DNA of 5,025 nucleotides from an uncultured Acidaminococcus sp. (GTDB lineage Bacteria > Bacillota > Negativicutes > Acidaminococcales > Acidaminococcaceae), in assembly GCA_900770265.1 (NCBI GenBank), contig CAAGJR010000071.1:1-5025 (forward strand), read 5' to 3'. The notes beneath the pieces are model-generated. The model searched no databases and was not told the DNA's origin. It saw only the letters and a list, made by a program, of their open reading frames with translations. Each line of letters starts with the position of its first letter. The stretch's first letter is position 1. Below are positions 4,964-5,025 of this stretch, in pieces. Made by a program: the position numbers and the translations under genes.

Positions 4964-4985
4964 TGTGAAAAAGCATTTTTTCACA
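4964..4985. other. A/T-rich hairpin over a stop codon
   Basis: TGTGAAAAA (4964-4972) pairs perfectly with TTTTTCACA (4977-4985) across a GCAT loop. The stem includes the TGA of the right-hand gene. It may act as a weak first terminator or mRNA 3' end structure, but the stem is A/T-rich and the stronger terminator lies 50 nt on. Confidence 0.4.
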
Positions 4986-5025
4986 TCCCTTTCTCAAACC
5001 GATACTTCTGCTTCACCTGCGGATA
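4981..5025 (-). CDS. C-terminal end of an unidentified gene
   Basis: On the minus strand from the right edge an open frame reads YPQVKQKYRFEKGM and then TGA (4983-4981). Fourteen residues are too few to name a family. The reading frame is supported by the G/C-ending codons typical of the window and by the minus-strand terminator that follows at 4913-4877. The rest of the gene lies beyond the window. Confidence 0.5.
   Translation of the reverse strand, partial: YPQVKQKYRFEKGM

Noticed and set aside
1..5025. CRISPR array, tRNA, rRNA, insertion sequence or defence system
   Set aside because: No direct repeats with spacers, no tRNA-like cloverleaf, no transposase and no defence gene can be seen. 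The only tandem repeats are the short heptamer arrays.

Overview
All genes in this window lie on the minus strand, so transcription runs from high to low coordinates. The sequence is G+C-rich, with strong C/G preference at third codon positions and strong AGGAGG-type ribosome binding sites. The biotin genes are of Firmicute style, with a BioY transporter and a candidate BirA operator over the promoter. Together with the intergenic heptamer arrays and small palindromes, this suggests a G+C-rich gut-type Firmicute. A Negativicutes relative such as Acidaminococcus is my best guess, but that is inference and not shown by any marker gene.

Right end (4877-5025): the last 14 codons of an unidentified minus-strand gene, a stretch of small palindromes and a heptamer duplication, then a strong terminator facing left.

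Centre-right (1960-4864): a biotin operon, bioY-bioD-bioA. A candidate BirA operator (4831-4864) overlaps the -35 box of a clear sigma-A type promoter. BioY is the biotin-binding membrane subunit of an ECF importer. BioA and BioD carry out two consecutive steps of biotin ring assembly (KAPA to DAPA to dethiobiotin). bioB, bioF and the ECF energising subunits are not in the window. bioD and bioA are 13 nt apart. bioY and bioD are separated by about 240 nt filled with palindromes and a heptamer array.

Intergenic 1706-1959: the most interesting part. It has a consensus promoter (TTGACA, 17 nt, TATAAT) whose -35 box is overlapped by a second BirA-like inverted repeat. The leader that follows is about 160 nt long and holds a G+C-rich hairpin and then a perfect 13-bp hairpin with a T-tract, placed like an attenuator. 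The controlled gene encodes an M24-family metallopeptidase (470-1705). The layout suggests that a peptidase gene next to the bio operon may share its biotin control and also be attenuated.

Left end (1-473): a promoter overlapping the peptidase stop codon, a 102-residue protein of unknown function, and the start of an MntP-family manganese exporter gene whose ATG overlaps the previous stop codon (ATGA). The last two are probably translationally coupled.
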